Of a DNA stretch of 38,348 nt, positions 8,797 to 19,888 are shown piece after piece. The translations under genes were made by a program, and so were the position numbers. This DNA comes from Tersicoccus phoenicis (GTDB taxonomy: Bacteria; Actinomycetota; Actinomycetes; Actinomycetales; Micrococcaceae): contig NZ_MRDE01000049.1 in NCBI RefSeq assembly GCF_001968835.1, forward strand, positions 1 through 38,348. The letters run 5' to 3'. The notes under the pieces are model-generated. The model was not told where the DNA came from and ran no database searches. It saw only the letters and a list, made by a program, of their open reading frames with translations. Within the stretch, counting starts at the first letter, position 1. Every line of letters starts with the position of its first letter.

Positions 8797-9456
8797 ATGG
8801 CACTGATCTACGACGCGGAACTGAAGCCCGGCAAGCTCGAGGCGGTGGCGCAGTGGCTGCCCCTGCAGGCGTGGTTCGACGGGGACACGGTTCCCGAGCT
8901 GCGCAAGGTGGCCGCCTACCGGTTCGACGACCCGGACGGGCAGGTGGGCATCGAGACGCTGCTGGTCAGCGCCGACCAGAGGCCGGTGCTGCAGGTACCC
9001 CTGACCTACCGAGCGGAGCCGCTGCCCGAGGGCGGCCCTGCGAGCCTGATCACCACCATGGAGCACTCGGTGTTGGGCACCCGGTACGTCTACGACGCCA
9101 CCGGCGACCCGGTGTACGTGCGGGCCCTGGTCGCGGCGATCGTGCACGGCACCGGGCAGGCCGACCAGATCAAGGACGGCACCGACACCCCGCTGCCGCC
9201 GACCATGACCGTCCGCAGCGACGGCACCCTGCCCGGGCACACCGCGGCGGAGACCGACGACGCCGCGCAGACCCTCGACGTGCAGGCGGCCGAGATCGCC
9301 GGCGAGACCACCGTGATCGATGCGGGCGTCTTCAGCGTGACCGTGCAGCACGTGCTCGACGAGATCGCCGACGCGGATGTCACCGCCGGTCAGGCCCGGC
9401 TGCTCGGCTCCTGGCCGGGCCACGACGAGCCGGTCGTGCTCGCCGCTCTGGCGTGA
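8797..9456 (+). CDS. Maltokinase N-terminal cap-like domain protein
   Basis: A 219-residue protein of a type found mainly in actinobacteria. The opening MALIYDAELKPGKLEAVAQW, the LQAWFDGD segment and FDDPDGQVGIETLLV resemble the stand-alone N-terminal cap domain of maltokinase, without the kinase domain. No catalytic motif is visible and no function should be assumed. It begins 9 bp after the MDR gene and ends in a GTGA overlap with the YchJ-family gene, so the three are probably co-transcribed. Confidence 0.6.
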   Translation: MALIYDAELKPGKLEAVAQWLPLQAWFDGDTVPELRKVAAYRFDDPDGQVGIETLLVSADQRPVLQVPLTYRAEPLPEGGPASLITTMEHSVLGTRYVYDATGDPVYVRALVAAIVHGTGQADQIKDGTDTPLPPTMTVRSDGTLPGHTAAETDDAAQTLDVQAAEIAGETTVIDAGVFSVTVQHVLDEIADADVTAGQARLLGSWPGHDEPVVLAALA

Positions 9457-9902
9457 GCACCGAATCCGGGCGGGTCGCCGGTTCTGGGCCGACGGCCTCT
9501 CGCCCGGCTGGTTCTCGGCCGGCGGCCCGTGCGTGCCCCTGCGGGTCCGGGGCCGGTTACACCGAATGCTGCGGGCCGCTGCACGACGGCGGCAGCGCCC
9601 CCACCGCGGAGGCGCTGATGCGGTCCCGGTACAGCGCGTACGCCCTCGGGCTGGACGCGTACCTGCGTGACTCGTGGCATCCCAGCACCCGACCCCTGGC
9701 GATCGAACTGGACGACGGCACCCAGTGGCGCCGCCTGCAGATCGTCGACGTCGACCGGGGCGGCGCGGACGACGACGTCGGCGTCGTCGAGTACCGCGCC
9801 GGATACCGCAACCCCCGGGGCGCGGCCGTACTGCACGAGCGGTCCCGCTTCCGCCGCGAGAACGGCCGCTGGCTCTACGTCGACGGCGACATGCTCACCT
9901 GA
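9453..9902 (+). CDS. YchJ-family SEC-C motif protein
   Basis: A 149-residue protein. After about 28 Ser/Arg/Ala-rich residues comes a SEC-C zinc-binding motif, CPCGSGAGYTECCGPLH, followed by APTAEALMRSRYSAYALGLD, YLRDSWHPSTRP and a C-terminal NTF2-like part ending ENGRWLYVDGDM. This order is diagnostic of the YchJ/UPF0225 family, whose biochemical role is not settled. The GTG at 9453 overlaps the previous TGA, giving translational coupling. Confidence 0.85.
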   Translation: MSTESGRVAGSGPTASRPAGSRPAARACPCGSGAGYTECCGPLHDGGSAPTAEALMRSRYSAYALGLDAYLRDSWHPSTRPLAIELDDGTQWRRLQIVDVDRGGADDDVGVVEYRAGYRNPRGAAVLHERSRFRRENGRWLYVDGDMLT

Positions 9903-9959
9903 TCACCCGCCCACCGGCCGAAGCCTTCGGCTGAACCCCTCGGCCGACGCTCACCATCC

Positions 9960-10130
9960 GACATCGGCTTCGGCACCTACGCGCTGCGTGGCCAGAGCGG
10001 TGCTGACGCCGTCGGCACGGCCCTGGACACCGGGTACCGGCTGCTCGACTCGGCGTTCAACTACGAGAACCTGGCCCGCCCCGGCGGTCGGCTCGAGGAC
10101 CAGGACCCGGCCGTCTACGAGAAGTTCTGA
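9960..10130 (+). pseudogene. Aldo/keto reductase remnant with a large internal deletion
   Basis: The frame 9960-10130 reads DIGFGTYALRGQSGADAV, then ALDTGYRLLDSAFNYEN, which is the first barrel strand and catalytic Asp/Tyr region of an aldo/keto reductase. It jumps directly to RPGGRLEDQDPAVYEKF and a stop, the usual C-terminal tail of the same family. About 200 residues between the two, including the catalytic Lys and His, are missing, so both ends survive around one in-frame deletion. The start is also damaged: ACCATCC before GACATC looks like a one-base loss in the usual TIPDIG start region. The first 31-bp tandem repeat begins two bases after the stop. Confidence 0.75.
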
Positions 10131-10131
10131 G

Positions 10132-10292
10132 CCCGAGCGGATCCGTGACTTAGCGGTTCCCTCCCGAGCGGATCCGTGACTTAGCGGTTCCCTCCCGAGC
10201 GGATCCGTGACTTAGCGGCTCCCTCCCGAGCGGATCCGTGACTTAGCGGTTCCCTCCCGAGCGGATCCGTGACTTAGCGGTTCCCTCCCGAG
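10132..10292 (+). repeat. Five tandem copies of a 31-bp unit
   Basis: Five head-to-tail copies of a 31-bp unit (CCCGAGCGGATCCGTGACTT at its start, AGCGGTTCCCT at its end) run from 10132 to 10286, with a further CCCGAG at 10287-10292. Only one substitution is visible (C for T in the third copy). There are no unique spacers. The last copy runs into the arm of the 71-bp palindrome at 10269-10339, so the array looks like amplification of that arm plus a seven-base linker. Confidence 0.95.
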
Positions 10293-10339
10293 ACCGTTGC
10301 TCTTTGAGCACCCTTTTCGGGCGCACACCGCTAGGTCAG
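10269..10339 (-). repeat. 71-bp palindromic element, copy A
   Basis: Read on the minus strand it runs CTGACCTAGCGGTG ... GGTGCTCAAAGAGC ... GGGAACCGCTAAGTCAC, exactly 71 bases. It aligns without gaps to the other four copies and is centred on the AAA of GCTC-AAA-GAGC. The outer arms are the most diverged of the five. On its plus-strand left side it merges with the 31-bp tandem array. It lies between the aldo/keto reductase remnant and the 3' end of the convergent UvrA-like gene. Confidence 0.85.
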
Positions 10340-10417
10340 CGCACGGGGCGTCAGCGCCACCTGCGACGCTGGCCTAAAAGCCGCCGGACGCCGGAGCGTC
10401 ACGCCCCGGCCTCGGGC

Positions 10418-10441
10418 CTGACTTAGCGGTTCCCTCCCGAG
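10418..10441 (+). repeat. Isolated single arm of the 71-bp element
   Basis: CTGACTTAGCGGTTCCCTCC and the following CGAG repeat the first 24 bases of copy B (10449-10472) eight bases before it, with no matching second arm. This is an extra arm copy. Confidence 0.8.
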
Positions 10442-10448
10442 CTCGCCC

Positions 10449-10519
10449 CTGACTTAGCGGTTCCCTCCCGAATCAGGGGCTCTTTGAGCAGGGATTTCGA
10501 CCGGAACCCGCTGACTCAG
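10449..10519 (-). repeat. 71-bp palindromic element, copy B
   Basis: On the minus strand it begins CTGAGTCAGCGGGTTCC, passes through TGCTCAAAGAGC at the centre and ends GGGAACCGCTAAGTCAG, 71 bases long. It has the same orientation as copy A. It lies 75 bp beyond the stop of the UvrA-like gene. The bases between copies A and B and those after copy B share a motif of the form GACGCCGGA-CGTCACGC (about 10388-10404 and 10575-10600), so the flank may have been duplicated with the element. Confidence 0.88.
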
Positions 10520-10594
10520 CATTCAGGCGGCCCAGGCCACGCCTCTCGTTCGTCGGCCTCTGACGCAGCGGCGGGCCGTCTGACGCCGGAACCG

Positions 10595-12982
<2,388 letters not shown>

Positions 12983-13075
12983 CGTCTCTCCTTGGTCGGG
13001 GAACGCCGGGTGGGGTCGGGTCCAGTATTGCCGCCCGCCGCCGGACCGTCACCGTGCAGCCGAAGCGTGCGTATT

Positions 13076-13137
13076 CGCGTGAGTCCGTCAGTTGCGCCCG
13101 CCGCCCCGCGTGAGCCCGCCGGTTGCGCCCGCCGCCA
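13076..13137 (+). repeat. Two tandem 31-bp units, with a partial third copy beyond copy C
   Basis: CGCGTGAGTCCGTCAGTTGC plus GCCCGCCGCCC (13076-13106) is followed directly by a diverged copy (13107-13137). A shorter copy, GCGTGAGTCCGTCAGTTGC, recurs at 13233-13251, so the unit brackets 71-bp element copy C. The unit length equals that of the array at 10132, but base identity between the two is only moderate and common origin is uncertain. Confidence 0.8.
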
Positions 13138-13142
13138 TACCG

Positions 13143-13213
13143 CTGAGTTAGCGGTTCCCGCTCGAACCCAATACTCAAAGAGCCTCGAGCTCGGGCGGAA
13201 CCAACTAACTCGG
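13143..13213 (+). repeat. 71-bp palindromic element, copy C
   Basis: It begins CTGAGTTAGCGGTTCCCGCT, has ACTCAAAGAGC at the centre and ends GGGCGGAACCAACTAACTCGG, 71 bases. It lies 160 bp upstream of the UvrA-like start, between that gene and a remnant reading away from it. A G-rich stretch (13211-13226) follows. It is in the same orientation as copy D, and the two enclose about 600 bp holding two gene fragments. Confidence 0.9.
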
Positions 13214-13299
13214 CGGGGGGTGGGGGGTTCGGGCGTGAGTCCGTCAGTTGCCCGCCAAGGGATTGTCGAGGACCGGGGCGCGAGGAGGAACTGGTGGAC

Positions 13300-13423
13300 T
13301 CAGCGAGTCACCTCGCGTACGTCCACGCCTCCGGACCGCAGCAGCGCCGTCATGCGACGATGCGCGTCATCATTCGTCCGCTGCCACTCGACGACGGGGA
13401 TGCCCTGTCCTCCGGTCAGCCGA
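13300..13423 (-). pseudogene. C-terminal coding fragment of an unidentified protein
   Basis: The minus strand reads LTGGQGIPVVEWQRTNDDAH and then RRMTALLRSGGVDVREVTR before a TGA at 13302-13300. Composition is protein-like and third positions are GC-rich, so it appears to be a real coding remnant of about 40 residues. The open frame continues upstream only as antisense of the methyltransferase fragment, so its N-terminus is lost. I do not recognise the family. It abuts the opposite-strand fragment at about 13423. Confidence 0.4.
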
Positions 13424-13824
13424 CGCTGACCGATCATCCCTTTCCGTACGGGGCGTTCGACGGCGTCCTTTCCTGGTACTCGACCATTCATACCCCGGAC
13501 GCCGAGCTGCCACGGGTGCTGGCACAGGTGCGCCGCATCGTGAAGCCGGGCGGCCACGTCCTGCTCGCCTTCCAGGCCGGGTCGGGCGTGGTGGAGGTGT
13601 CGGGCGCCTACCGGCAGCGTGGCCTCGACATCACCCTGTACCGGCACGATCGCAGCGTTGACGCCGTGGCTGCTGCGATGGGCGCCGCCGGACTGGTCGA
13701 GGTTGGCCGGCTGGAGCGAGCCGCTGTCTCGCACGAGAGGACGGCGCAGGCCGTCGTCATCGCGCGGCGCCCGGTCGAGTCAGCGAGCTCGGCAGAAGCC
13801 GAACGTCTCGACCTGCAGCACTGA
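13424..13824 (+). pseudogene. SAM-dependent methyltransferase, C-terminal remnant
   Basis: From about 13426 the plus strand reads LTDHPFPYGAFDGVLSWYST, IHTPDAELPRVLAQVRRIVK and PGGHVLLAFQAGSG, which are motifs II-III of a class I methyltransferase, then LDITLYRHDRSVDAVAAAMG to the C-terminus. The N-terminal SAM-binding part (about 90 residues with the usual GxGxG) is absent; upstream sequence belongs to an opposite-strand fragment. An open frame does begin at ATG 13294, but its first 44 residues have no methyltransferase character. The stop TGA at 13822-13824 lies inside the left end of 71-bp element copy D. Confidence 0.7.
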
Positions 13825-13891
13825 GTTAGCCGTTCACGCCCGCGCAGGGTACTCAAAGAGCCCTCATTTCGGGCGGAACCGGCTAACTCAG
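13821..13891 (+). repeat. 71-bp palindromic element, copy D
   Basis: It begins CTGAGTTAGCCGTTCACGCC, has TACTCAAAGAGC at the centre and ends GGCGGAACCGGCTAACTCAG, 71 bases. The outer 12 bases on each side pair perfectly. Its second to fourth bases supply the stop codon of the methyltransferase remnant. It lies between that remnant and the 3' end of the SDR gene (13951). Confidence 0.92.
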
Positions 13892-13950
13892 CGTGGGGCC
13901 GTGCGCCTTGCACGGCACGAGCGCACGGCGCAGACGAACCTCACTCCTCG

Positions 13951-15063
13951 TCACGGATGGCGGCGCCCGACGCCGGCGAGGAGCGCCCGGTAGCCCTCCC
14001 GGTACGACGGGTACGCCGGCGACCAGCCGGTGGAGCGGAGCTGGGCGTTGGAGAGGCGCTTGCCGGTGTCGGCCATCGGTGGCGGCGCGGTGTCGACGTC
14101 GCCGGAGGGCGCAACGGCGCCGAACCGCGAGTTCGGCTTCACGTCGCCGGGGCGACCGGACCCAACAGGACCGGTCAGCGAAGGATCCGCGTCGTCGCTC
14201 GTGTGGGAGACCCCGAGCTCCCCGGCGAGGAAGTCGAGCACGTCGCTCTCCCGGGCGGGCTCGTCGTCCACGCCGTGGTAGATCGGCGCCGGAGCTGCGA
14301 GCGTGGCCAGCCGGACGATGGCGGCCGCGGCGTCGTCCCGGTGGATCCGGTTCGTCCAGTGCGACGCCCGGCCGGTGTCCCCGGCCCGCACACGATCGAT
14401 CAGCCGGGTCCGACCCGGACCGTAGATCCCCGCCAGCCGGAGCACGACGCCGTCGGGCCGGGCCAGGACCAGCCGCTCCGCCTCCGCGAGCGCCGACGCG
14501 GTTTCGCTCGTCGGCTCCGCAGGGGCGGACTCGTCCAGCTCGGCCCCGTGGTCCGATCCGAGCACCGACGTCGACGACACGAACACCACCCGTGGACGCG
14601 CGCCCGCACGATCCACCGCGGCCAGTGCCGCCCGCGTCCCATCGACGTACGTGGCCCGGTACCCCGCGGCGTCGCGGGAACTCGGGGTGAGGCTGACGAC
14701 GACGACGCCGGTCCCCGGGTCCACGACAGGAAGAACGCCCGGTCCGCTGCCGAACGGACCGCCAGCTGAGTCAGCGGACGGACCGACGACGCCGGTCCCC
14801 GGATCCAGCGCAGGCAGACCGCCCGCCGATTCCGAGGACAGGCGGGCGGCCGCGACGACGTCCGCCGCCACCCCGTGCAGGGCGGCGGGCAGCGCCTCGG
14901 GGCGGCGTCGCCACCCGGTCACCCGGTGCCCGGCCGCGGCGAACCGCAGCCCGGCCTCCGTACCGAGGTCACCGCACCCGACGATCAGCACGGGCACCGG
15001 GTGAGCGCTCGTGGACGCGTTGCCCGAGGAGACGGCCGCAGGGAGTGTCATGCCCCCGATCAT
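13951..15063 (-). CDS. NAD(P)-dependent SDR/epimerase-like protein with an internal duplication
   Basis: An extended SDR-type protein of about 370 residues. The nucleotide-binding VLIVGCGDLGTEAGLRFAAA is near the N-terminus, followed by VVFVSSTSVLGSDHG, VVLRLAGIYGPGRTRLIDRV and NRIHRDDAAAAI, as in YeeZ-type epimerase-like proteins. Substrate unknown. ATG 15063 or ATG 15051 (four codons later) could be the start; neither has a good ribosome-binding site. A 28-residue stretch is duplicated (DPGTGVV occurs twice, about 14701-14806), a Pro/Gly/Ser-rich insertion in the second strand region. A second low-complexity stretch lies before the C-terminal KRLSNAQLRSTGWSPAYPSYREG. It diverges from thrS. 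Confidence 0.75.
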   Translation of the reverse strand: MIGGMTLPAAVSSGNASTSAHPVPVLIVGCGDLGTEAGLRFAAAGHRVTGWRRRPEALPAALHGVAADVVAAARLSSESAGGLPALDPGTGVVGPSADSAGGPFGSGPGVLPVVDPGTGVVVVSLTPSSRDAAGYRATYVDGTRAALAAVDRAGARPRVVFVSSTSVLGSDHGAELDESAPAEPTSETASALAEAERLVLARPDGVVLRLAGIYGPGRTRLIDRVRAGDTGRASHWTNRIHRDDAAAAIVRLATLAAPAPIYHGVDDEPARESDVLDFLAGELGVSHTSDDADPSLTGPVGSGRPGDVKPNSRFGAVAPSGDVDTAPPPMADTGKRLSNAQLRSTGWSPAYPSYREGYRALLAGVGRRHP

Positions 15064-15181
15064 GCCAGCGGGAACCGCCGCACCGTGCCGGGAGGCCGGC
15101 CCGCCGTTGCTACGCTGGACGACGGCGGGTTGCGGCGTCGTGTGTCGTGAACCGTGACGCCGACAATCGCAAGGAGAACCC

Positions 15182-17203
15182 GTGGCCCAGCACAACCCGT
15201 CCGCCCTCGAGTCGCAGCACACCGAGGAGGTCGTGGTCACCACGGACACCACCGGGACGGAGCTGTTCGCCGACCGGCGTGACGTCGTCGTCATGCGCGT
15301 CAACGGGGAACTGACGGACCTCGCCACCCCCGTGAAGAACGGCGACGTCGTCATCCCCGTCACCATCGACTCCCCGGACGGCCTGAACGTGCTGCGCCAC
15401 TCCACCGCCCACGTGATGGCTCAGGCCGTGCAGCAGCTGCGGCCCGACGCCGAGCTCGGCATCGGCCCGCACATCACCGACGGCTTCTACTTCGACTTCG
15501 ACGTCGTCGAGCCCTTCACCCCCGAGGATCTGAAGACCCTCGAGAAGATGATGCTCAAGATCGTCAACGCGAGCCAGCTGTTCGTGCGCCGGGAGGTCGA
15601 CGACGACGACGCTCGCGCCGAGATGGCCGACGAGCCGTACAAGCTCGAGCTGATCGGGCTGAAGTCCAACGCGGAGGGAGCCGCGGAGGGTGCCGCGCAG
15701 GAGGTCGGTGCCGGTGGGCTGACCATCTACGACAACGTGGACCGCAAGTCCGGCGATACCGTCTGGAAGGACTTGTGCCGCGGCCCGCACCTGCCGAACA
15801 CGAAGCTGATCGGCAACGCCTACGCCCTGACCCGTAGCGCCGCCGCGTACTGGCGGGGCAACGAGAACAACAAGCAGCTGCAGCGCATCTACGGGACCGC
15901 GTGGGCGTCCAAGGACGAGCTGAAGGCCTATCAGGAGCGGCTCGCCGAGGCCGAGCGGCGGGATCACCGCAAGCTCGGCCGTGAACTGGACCTGTTCTCC
16001 TTCCCGGACGAGCTCGGCTCCGGCCTGCCGGTGTTCCACCCGCGCGGCGGCATCATCAAGCGCGAGATGGAGGACTACGTCCGGGACCGGCACGTCGCGG
16101 CCGGTTTCGAGTACGTGGGCACCCCGCACATCTCCAAGGAGGGGCTCTTCCACACCTCGGGTCACCTGCCGTACTACGCGGAGACCATGTTCCCGCCGCT
16201 GCACGTGGACGAGGAGCGCGACGCGGACGGCAACGTCACCAAGCCGGGCCAGGAGTACCGGCTCAAGGCGATGAACTGCCCGATGCACAACCTCATCTAC
16301 CGGTCCCGCGGCCGGTCCTACCGGGAGCTGCCGCTGCGCCTGTTCGAGTTCGGCCACGTCTACCGGTACGAGAAGTCCGGTGTGGTGCACGGCCTGACCC
16401 GCGTCCGCGGCTTCGCCCAGGACGACTCCCATTCCTACGTCACCGAGGAGCAGGCCCCGGACGAGATCCGCCACCTGCTCGACTTCGTCCTCGGCCTGCT
16501 GCGGGACTTCGGCCTGAACGACTTCCACCTCGAGCTCTCCACCCGGGACCCGGAGTCGAGCAAGTTCATCGGCTCGGACGAGCAGTGGGAGCAGGCCACC
16601 CAGGTGCTCGCCGACGTGTGCGCCGAGACCGGCCTGGAACTGGTGCCGGATCCGGGCGGGGCCGCCTACTACGGTCCGAAGGTCTCGGTCCAGGCCCGCG
16701 ACGCCATCGGCCGCACCTGGCAGATGTCGACCATCCAGTACGACTTCAACCAGCCCGAGCGGTTCGGTCTCGAGTACCAGGCCGCCGACGGCACCCGCAA
16801 GCAGCCGGTGATGATCCACTCGGCGAAGTTCGGCTCCATCGAACGGTTCCTGGGCGTGCTGACCGAGCACTACGCCGGGGCGTTCCCCGCGTGGCTGGCC
16901 CCGGTGCAGGTGATCGCCATCCCCGTCGCCGAGGCGTTCGCCGACTACCTGGCCGACGTCGTCGGCCGCCTGAAGAAGCAGGGCATCCGGGCCCGGCTCG
17001 ACGACGGCACCGACCGGTTCCCCAAGAAGATCCGCACCGCCGCCAAGGAGAAGGTGCCCTTCGTGCTGATCGCCGGCGGGGAGGACGCCGAGGCCGGCGC
17101 CGTGTCGTTCCGGTATCGGGACGGCAGCCAGGAGAACGGGGTGCCGATCGAGGAGGCGATCGAGAAGATCGTCGCGACCGTGCGCGACCGGGTCAACGCA
17201 TGA
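15182..17203 (+). CDS. thrS: Threonine-tRNA ligase
   Basis: A 673-residue class II aminoacyl-tRNA synthetase charging tRNA-Thr. Domain order is an N-terminal TGS domain (to about residue 70), the second additional (editing) domain with [20 protein letters not shown], the catalytic core with [20 protein letters not shown] (zinc-ligand Cys near residue 365) and [19 protein letters not shown], and a C-terminal anticodon-binding domain ([20 protein letters not shown]). GTG at 15182 follows AAGGAG with five spacer bases. The stop overlaps the HIT gene by ATGA. The normal length and motifs indicate an intact gene. Confidence 0.97.
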   Translation: MAQHNPSALESQHTEEVVVTTDTTGTELFADRRDVVVMRVNGELTDLATPVKNGDVVIPVTIDSPDGLNVLRHSTAHVMAQAVQQLRPDAELGIGPHITDGFYFDFDVVEPFTPEDLKTLEKMMLKIVNASQLFVRREVDDDDARAEMADEPYKLELIGLKSNAEGAAEGAAQEVGAGGLTIYDNVDRKSGDTVWKDLCRGPHLPNTKLIGNAYALTRSAAAYWRGNENNKQLQRIYGTAWASKDELKAYQERLAEAERRDHRKLGRELDLFSFPDELGSGLPVFHPRGGIIKREMEDYVRDRHVAAGFEYVGTPHISKEGLFHTSGHLPYYAETMFPPLHVDEERDADGNVTKPGQEYRLKAMNCPMHNLIYRSRGRSYRELPLRLFEFGHVYRYEKSGVVHGLTRVRGFAQDDSHSYVTEEQAPDEIRHLLDFVLGLLRDFGLNDFHLELSTRDPESSKFIGSDEQWEQATQVLADVCAETGLELVPDPGGAAYYGPKVSVQARDAIGRTWQMSTIQYDFNQPERFGLEYQAADGTRKQPVMIHSAKFGSIERFLGVLTEHYAGAFPAWLAPVQVIAIPVAEAFADYLADVVGRLKKQGIRARLDDGTDRFPKKIRTAAKEKVPFVLIAGGEDAEAGAVSFRYRDGSQENGVPIEEAIEKIVATVRDRVNA

Positions 17204-17874
17204 ACGGTCACGACGTCGACGCCGCCGCCGAGGCCGCCGGGGTCACCGACGACTTCGAGCTGGCCGGGGTGCCCGACGCGTTCCAGCGCCTGTGGACCCC
17301 GCACCGGCTCGCCTACATCACGGGAGAGGAGAAGCCGGCGGACACGGGCTGCCCGTTCTGCAACGGTCCGGCCCGCAGCGACGAGGAGTCCCTGATCGTG
17401 CACCGCGGGCAGACCTGTTACGTGGTGCTCAACCTCTACCCGTACAACCCGGGTCACGTGCTCGTGAACCCGTACCGGCACGTGGCGGACCTGTCGGAAC
17501 TGACCGGTGACGAGCTCGTCGAGCTGATGACCCTGACCCGGACCGCCGTCGAGGTGATCCGGCACGTAGCGCATCCGTCGGCGTTCAACGTAGGGCTGAA
17601 CCTCGGAGAGGTGGCCGGGGGCAGCCTCGCTGCGCACCTGCACCAGCACGTCGTCCCACGCTGGGCCGGCGACGGGAACTTCATGCCGATCATCGCCCAG
17701 ACCAAAGCCATCACGCAGACCCTCGGGGAGCAGTGGGCGCAGTTGCACGGGGCGTGGGACGACGTCGTGGCGGCCGCGTCCGCGACGGCCGGCGCACCTG
17801 CCCGCGCGACCGGCGACGCTGTCCCCGGTGACGCGGCACGCAACACAGCGGCACCCGACAACAGCCGAGTCTGA
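17200..17874 (+). CDS. HIT-family hydrolase/AP4A phosphorylase-like
   Basis: A 224-residue HIT-domain protein. Features are a zinc-type cysteine pair in [14 protein letters not shown], the nucleotide-binding [40 protein letters not shown] and the histidine triad [10 protein letters not shown] at about 146-155. The orthologous position after thrS in mycobacteria is an AP4A phosphorylase, so action on diadenosine tetraphosphate is likely. The C-terminal 40 residues are Ala/Thr-rich and probably disordered. The ATG at 17200 overlaps the thrS stop. Confidence 0.88.
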   Translation: MNGHDVDAAAEAAGVTDDFELAGVPDAFQRLWTPHRLAYITGEEKPADTGCPFCNGPARSDEESLIVHRGQTCYVVLNLYPYNPGHVLVNPYRHVADLSELTGDELVELMTLTRTAVEVIRHVAHPSAFNVGLNLGEVAGGSLAAHLHQHVVPRWAGDGNFMPIIAQTKAITQTLGEQWAQLHGAWDDVVAAASATAGAPARATGDAVPGDAARNTAAPDNSRV

Positions 17875-17876
17875 CC

Positions 17877-18482
17877 GTGCTGAACAAGTACGCCCGGTCC
17901 TTCTTCGCGCGGCTGTTCATGCCGCTGGCGCAGTTCCTGCTCCGCCGGAACGTCTCCCCGGACACGGTCACGGTCGTCGGGGCGGCCGGTGTCAGCGCCG
18001 CAGCGCTCGTGTTCTACCCGATGGGACAGCTGTTCTGGGGCTCGATCGCGGTCACCGCGTTCGTCTTCTCCGACATCGTCGACGGGCTGATGGCCCGCGC
18101 CCTGGACCGGCGCAGCGAGTGGGGCGCTTTCCTCGACTCCACCCTGGACCGGGTGGCCGACGCGGCGGTCTTCGCCGGCGTCGTGATCTGGTACTTCACC
18201 GGTGGAGCGAACCCGGCGATCGCCGTCGCGGCCCTGTTCTGCCTGATCCTGGGCAGCCTCGTCCCCTATGCCCGGGCCCGCGCTGAGGCGATCGGCGCGA
18301 CCGCCGACGTCGGGATCGCCGAGCGCAGTGAGCGGCTCGTCGCCGTGCTGGTGTTCACCGGTTTCACCGGGCTGGGCCTGCCGCCGGTGTTCCTGCTGGT
18401 CGTGCTGGTGCTGTTGGGGCTCGCCTCCGCGGCCACGGTGGGCCAGCGCATCCTCGCCGTCCGGCGCCAGACCGTCGGGTGA
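17877..18482 (+). CDS. pgsA: Phosphatidylinositol phosphate synthase (CDP-alcohol phosphatidyltransferase)
   Basis: A 201-residue integral membrane enzyme. The complete CDP-alcohol phosphatidyltransferase motif is visible around residues 64-93: DIVDGLMAR, then [13 protein letters not shown], supplying the four metal-binding aspartates. Several hydrophobic helices follow. In actinobacteria the enzyme after thrS and the HIT gene makes phosphatidylinositol phosphate from CDP-diacylglycerol and inositol-phosphate. The GTG at 17877 is two bases after the HIT stop. The usual next genes, phosphatidylinositol mannoside acyltransferase and pimA, are absent here; pdxS follows after 178 bp. Confidence 0.88.
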   Translation: MLNKYARSFFARLFMPLAQFLLRRNVSPDTVTVVGAAGVSAAALVFYPMGQLFWGSIAVTAFVFSDIVDGLMARALDRRSEWGAFLDSTLDRVADAAVFAGVVIWYFTGGANPAIAVAALFCLILGSLVPYARARAEAIGATADVGIAERSERLVAVLVFTGFTGLGLPPVFLLVVLVLLGLASAATVGQRILAVRRQTVG

Positions 18483-18660
18483 CGGATTACGGCGCACGGA
18501 GGAAGCGCGAGCCGGAGCGGGCCACCGATATGACCGTGGACCGGTGCCCGGCGCGCATCGCGGGGGCCCGGTGCCCTACGCTCGTTCCGGCGTCCGGGGT
18601 GACCACCGGCGGCCATCAGCCAGTACCGAGCCAGTGATCGAGTCGAAGGAACGAACCGTC

Positions 18661-19566
<906 letters not shown>

Positions 19567-19644
19567 AGGCGATTCGCGGTCGCGCCGTCTGTGTCGGTGG
19601 CGTGACTCCAGGTGCGCAGCGTCGTTGCCTGCAGAGTGCTTGTA

Positions 19645-19656
19645 GCATGCATGCAT
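19645..19656. promoter_or_regulatory. Palindrome overlapping the vapB start
   Basis: TAGCATGCATGCATGACG contains GCATGCATGC (19645-19654) and overlapping ATGCATGCAT (19647-19656). It covers the base before and the start of ATG 19655. A site here could be where the VapBC complex represses its own operon; that is inferred from how such modules usually work. Confidence 0.4.
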
Positions 19657-19888
19657 GACGCATCTGCAGATCCGTGACGTTCCGGATGACGTTCGGGTCG
19701 TCCTCGCCGAGCGCGCGCGGGAGCGTGGGCAGTCGCTGAACATGTACCTGCGGGAGGTCGTTGTCCGGGAGGCGTCGTTCGCAGCGAACCGTGTGCTGAT
19801 CGATGACGTCGTCGCCCGTCGCGGTCGGTCAAGCTTCACGGCCGAAGACGTCCTCGCGGCGCGGGACGCCGGACGCGACCGACGATGA
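19655..19888 (+). CDS. FitA/VapB-type ribbon-helix-helix antitoxin
   Basis: A 77-residue protein. The first 45 residues, HLQIRDVPDDVRVVLAERAR then ERGQSLNMYLREVVVREA, form a ribbon-helix-helix DNA-binding domain of the FitA kind. The charged C-terminal half ending SSFTAEDVLAARDAGRDRR is the expected toxin-binding tail. It overlaps the PIN-domain toxin by ATGA, the standard type II arrangement. Confidence 0.88.
   Translation: MTHLQIRDVPDDVRVVLAERARERGQSLNMYLREVVVREASFAANRVLIDDVVARRGRSSFTAEDVLAARDAGRDRR

Noticed and set aside
10132-10292. CRISPR-like array of 31-bp repeats
   Set aside because: The units are head to tail with no spacers, and no cas genes are near. It is a tandem repeat derived from a palindrome arm.
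13211-13232. G-quadruplex next to element copy C
   Set aside because: Two G6 runs and shorter runs could form one, but comparable runs are common in this GC-rich DNA and nothing ties it to a function.
15061-15181. T-box or other leader upstream of thrS
   Set aside because: The gap is about 120 bp and contains no T-box motif or terminator/antiterminator pair. Only a weak -10-like TACGCT (15111-15116) is seen.
18483-18660. Missing small gene or RNA between pgsA and pdxS
   Set aside because: No coding-like frame or conserved RNA structure is visible. The open frame starting at 18268 is pgsA read in another frame and joins pdxS by chance.
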